A stretch of DNA of 13,750 nt from DATCVR01 sp036566745 (GTDB lineage: Bacteria; Actinomycetota; Actinomycetes; Jiangellales; Jiangellaceae), in contig DATCVR010000179.1 of the NCBI GenBank assembly GCA_036566745.1, forward strand, positions 1 through 13,750, read 5' to 3'. Shown piece after piece: positions 11,816 to 13,750 of the stretch. Each line of letters starts with the position of its first letter. Within the stretch, counting starts at the first letter, position 1. Under the pieces are notes generated by a model. The model did not search any database and was not told the DNA's origin. It saw nothing but the letters and a program-made list of their open reading frames with translations. Position numbers and translations under genes: made by a program.

Positions 11816-12625
11816 ATGGTCGACGACGGCTCGAGGGAGCTCGCGTCCGGTGACGTGAGGTACCGCCTCCTGGGGCCGGTGGCGGCAACCGCGTCGAGCG
11901 GCGTGCTCCCGCTTGGCGGGCCCAAACAGCGCACGGTACTCGCCGCCCTGCTACTGCGCGCCGGCCACGTCGTTCCCGAGAATCGTCTGGTCGCGGCGGT
12001 GTGGGGTGAGGCGCCTCCGAGCACTGTTCGGGGACAACTCCAGACCTACGTGTGGAACTTGCGAAAGCTTCTCGGAGCCCGGACCATTGTCCGGCAACCA
12101 CCGGGGTACATGATCAACATCGGTGTCGGCCAGCTCGACGTGGACGTGTTCACCCGCGCCGTGCAGGAGAGCGGTCGCAGCCTTGCGGCCGGTCGCCCCG
12201 ACTCCGCCGTGGTCACGCTCCGCTCAGCTCTCGCGTTGTGGGACGGCGCCGCGCTCGGCGGCGCCACGAAGGCACTGATCCAGTACGAGGGTCCAGCCCT
12301 CGACGAACAGTTCCTGGCCGCGTACGAGCAGCTCTTCGATGCTGAGTTGAGCCTCGGGCGGCACATTCAGATCATCGCCGAGCTGCGCCGACTGGTCGAG
12401 GAGTATCCGTACCGCGAACGGCTGACCGGACAACTCATGCGGGCGCTGCATCGCTCCGGGCGGACTGTCGACGCACTCTCGCTGTACGCCGCTGTCCGCG
12501 CTCGACTGGCCCTGGAGTTCGACATCGCTCCTAGCCCGCACCTACAAGAGCTGTACGGGCGGCTGCGCGGACGTGACTCGCTCACGTCCGCCGTCGCATC
12601 TCCCGTATCAGCCGGCGTGGCGTGA
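11816..12625 (+). CDS. AfsR/SARP family transcriptional regulator
   Basis: 269 residues from the ATG at 11816. The in-frame ATG six bases earlier is rejected because AGGAGG (11803-11808) would then be only one base away, against seven for this start. Residues about 14-105 are the OmpR-like winged-helix DNA-binding domain (RYRLLGPVAA; LGGPKQRTVLAALLLRAGHV; ENRLVAAVWGE; VRGQLQTYVWNLRKLLG; RQPPGYMINI). Residues about 107-253 are the bacterial transcriptional activation domain (DVDVFTRAV; RSALALWDG; EEYPYRERLTGQLMRALHRS). No ATPase or TPR extension follows, so it is a small pathway-type SARP. These usually activate secondary-metabolite genes through heptameric direct repeats, and such repeats lie upstream. 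The natural target is the divergent operon and/or its own gene. Its last 18 bp overlap the convergent PucR-type gene. Confidence 0.92.
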   Translation: MVDDGSRELASGDVRYRLLGPVAATASSGVLPLGGPKQRTVLAALLLRAGHVVPENRLVAAVWGEAPPSTVRGQLQTYVWNLRKLLGARTIVRQPPGYMINIGVGQLDVDVFTRAVQESGRSLAAGRPDSAVVTLRSALALWDGAALGGATKALIQYEGPALDEQFLAAYEQLFDAELSLGRHIQIIAELRRLVEEYPYRERLTGQLMRALHRSGRTVDALSLYAAVRARLALEFDIAPSPHLQELYGRLRGRDSLTSAVASPVSAGVA

Positions 12626-13750
12626 GGACCGGACCTCGCGAGCACGGACAGCCACCCACAGCTCGAATCTCGCCGACGGGCCTTCGAGCAGCGACCTCTC
12701 GAGGATCTCCTCCGCCCGCAACAGGCGCTTCCGAACCCCCGCTATCGAGAGCCCCAACGTGGTGGCGGTGGCGTCGAGGCGGGCGTTGTGGTCCAGCCAC
12801 GTCCGCACGGTCGCCACGAGGGTGTCGTACGACGCAAGAGGCGCGAGCTGAAGCTCGGCCCAGCGGCGCACATCGTCCGTCAGCAACAGGTCGTCCAAGC
12901 TGATCTCGTCGCTGTCGTCCGGCTCGGCCGGGCGCGGGCGATCGAGGAGGTGAAGCGCGAGGTGGAGTTCTGCCTGGGCGTCGATCTCCTGCAGATCACA
13001 GCCCAGCAACTGCTCGATGGTGCGGAGCCTGGCGGCCAGCGTATTGCGGTGAACCTTCAGCTGCGCGGCAGCGCCGCCGTAGAACGTCAGCCACGACATC
13101 AACGTGGCGCTCAGCTCCTGAGCGTCGGGGTCTTGGCGTCGGCTCGGCACGTAGTCCAGAAGCGGTGCGAGCCGGCGCCGAGCCCACAGCGCGGCTCTGG
13201 GATCGAGGACGGCAGGCAGCGCGCCCCGCGGCCGGAAACGGGCGTAGTGCTCCGGGACCCCGCGAGCCAGCGTCATCGCGTGCCGGCTCTGCTCGTACCC
13301 GTCGGCCACCTCGCGTAGACCGACCGGCCGACTCGCCCCGATGAACGCCCCCTCGGCGTCGGCCAGCCACCGGCGAAGCGCATCGTCGATGGAGGCGCTA
13401 CCGTCGTTCGCGTCGGGACCGCCGGTCACCGGGGCGAGGACGATGAGATGCCGGCGCTTGACCGGACAGCGGACGATCCACGCCAGCCCACCGCAGGCTT
13501 CGTCACATCGTCTGGCCGCCTCCGCGCGGGCTCCATCCGGGCATTCCACGACGTACACCCGGACTTGGTCCGACAAGCTCGGACGCAGCGCCGCCGCCGC
13601 CCGTCTGGCAGCCGCCAGATCGCCGACCATCAGCAGGTGGAACACGGCTTCGCGCACATGCGATTCGGCCGCGGTCATCTCGCGCTGTCGCCGGTCTGCG
13701 GCCGCGACAAGCCAGCAGAGCCACAGCAGCCGAGCCGCATCGGTCACCAG
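12608..13750 (-). CDS. PucR/CdaR-type HTH regulator with two C-terminal HTH segments (5' end missing)
   Basis: At least 380 codons; the frame is open through position 13750, so the true start lies outside the window (a GTG at 13747 is not a convincing start). The visible N-terminal part includes REAVFHLLMVGDLAAARRAA and LAWIVRCPVKRRHLIVLAP. A degenerate GGDEF-like region of CdaR type follows (FIGASRPVGLREVADGYEQS; residues about 135-160 counted from 13747). A PucR-type HTH lies at about 210-268 (LMSWLTFYGGAAAQLKVHRN, then TLAARLRTIEQLLGCDL). A second, more divergent HTH lies at about 306-368 (VRTWLDHNARLDATATTLGL, then SIAGVRKRLLRAEEIL). Ligand and targets are unknown. It converges on and overlaps the SARP gene by 18 bp, with no terminator visible, so antisense interplay is possible. 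Confidence 0.85.
   Translation of the reverse strand: MVTDAARLLWLCWLVAAADRRQREMTAAESHVREAVFHLLMVGDLAAARRAAAALRPSLSDQVRVYVVECPDGARAEAARRCDEACGGLAWIVRCPVKRRHLIVLAPVTGGPDANDGSASIDDALRRWLADAEGAFIGASRPVGLREVADGYEQSRHAMTLARGVPEHYARFRPRGALPAVLDPRAALWARRRLAPLLDYVPSRRQDPDAQELSATLMSWLTFYGGAAAQLKVHRNTLAARLRTIEQLLGCDLQEIDAQAELHLALHLLDRPRPAEPDDSDEISLDDLLLTDDVRRWAELQLAPLASYDTLVATVRTWLDHNARLDATATTLGLSIAGVRKRLLRAEEILERSLLEGPSARFELWVAVRAREVRSSRHAG

Overview
The window is very GC-rich and densely coded. Its gene families (GAF-ANTAR regulator, DUF6221, AfsR/SARP regulator, PucR-type HTH regulator, DUF4331) point to a chromosome of a high-GC actinomycete. I cannot fix the genus from sequence alone. No rRNA, tRNA, CRISPR array, insertion sequence or integrase was seen.

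Layout. Positions 1-98 hold the start of a DrrA-like ABC ATPase (minus). Upstream of it lies a run of five CTGAC direct repeats. A GlsB/YeaQ-type membrane protein follows (plus), ending at a strong hairpin shared with a convergent GAF-ANTAR regulator. Next on the minus strand are a kinase-less KdpD-like membrane protein (DUF4118) and a DUF6221 protein. Positions 2906-4280 (plus) hold a nucleotidyltransferase-fold protein, a frameshifted C-terminal remnant of an FMN-dependent azoreductase, and a small CoA-binding protein. Positions 4290-7054 (minus) are a translationally coupled murL-murD2 pair. Together these supply D-glutamate for peptidoglycan by ligating L-Glu to UDP-MurNAc-L-Ala and then epimerising it, an alternative to glutamate racemase plus classical MurD.

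Positions 7250-11422 (minus) look like one four-gene operon. In transcription order it encodes a Tat-exported protein carrying part of a galactose-mutarotase-like fold, a DUF4331 protein without signal peptide, a three-part fusion CbiM-PDGLE(CbiN-like)-CbiQ, and the ATPase CbiO. The last two form a complete Ni2+/Co2+ energy-coupling-factor importer in two polypeptides. A 393-bp divergent control region (11423-11815) separates this operon from a plus-strand SARP regulator. It contains five TCGGAG-type heptamers at exact 11-bp spacing (the pattern SARP proteins bind), a TTGACA-N17-AATCAT promoter for the operon, a dyad over its -10, and a hairpin in each leader. The SARP gene overlaps tail-to-tail with a PucR-family regulator that has two C-terminal HTH segments and runs off the window end.

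The most interesting unit is this SARP-linked metal-transport operon with two uncharacterised passenger proteins. The murL-murD2 pair is the clearest functional assignment.
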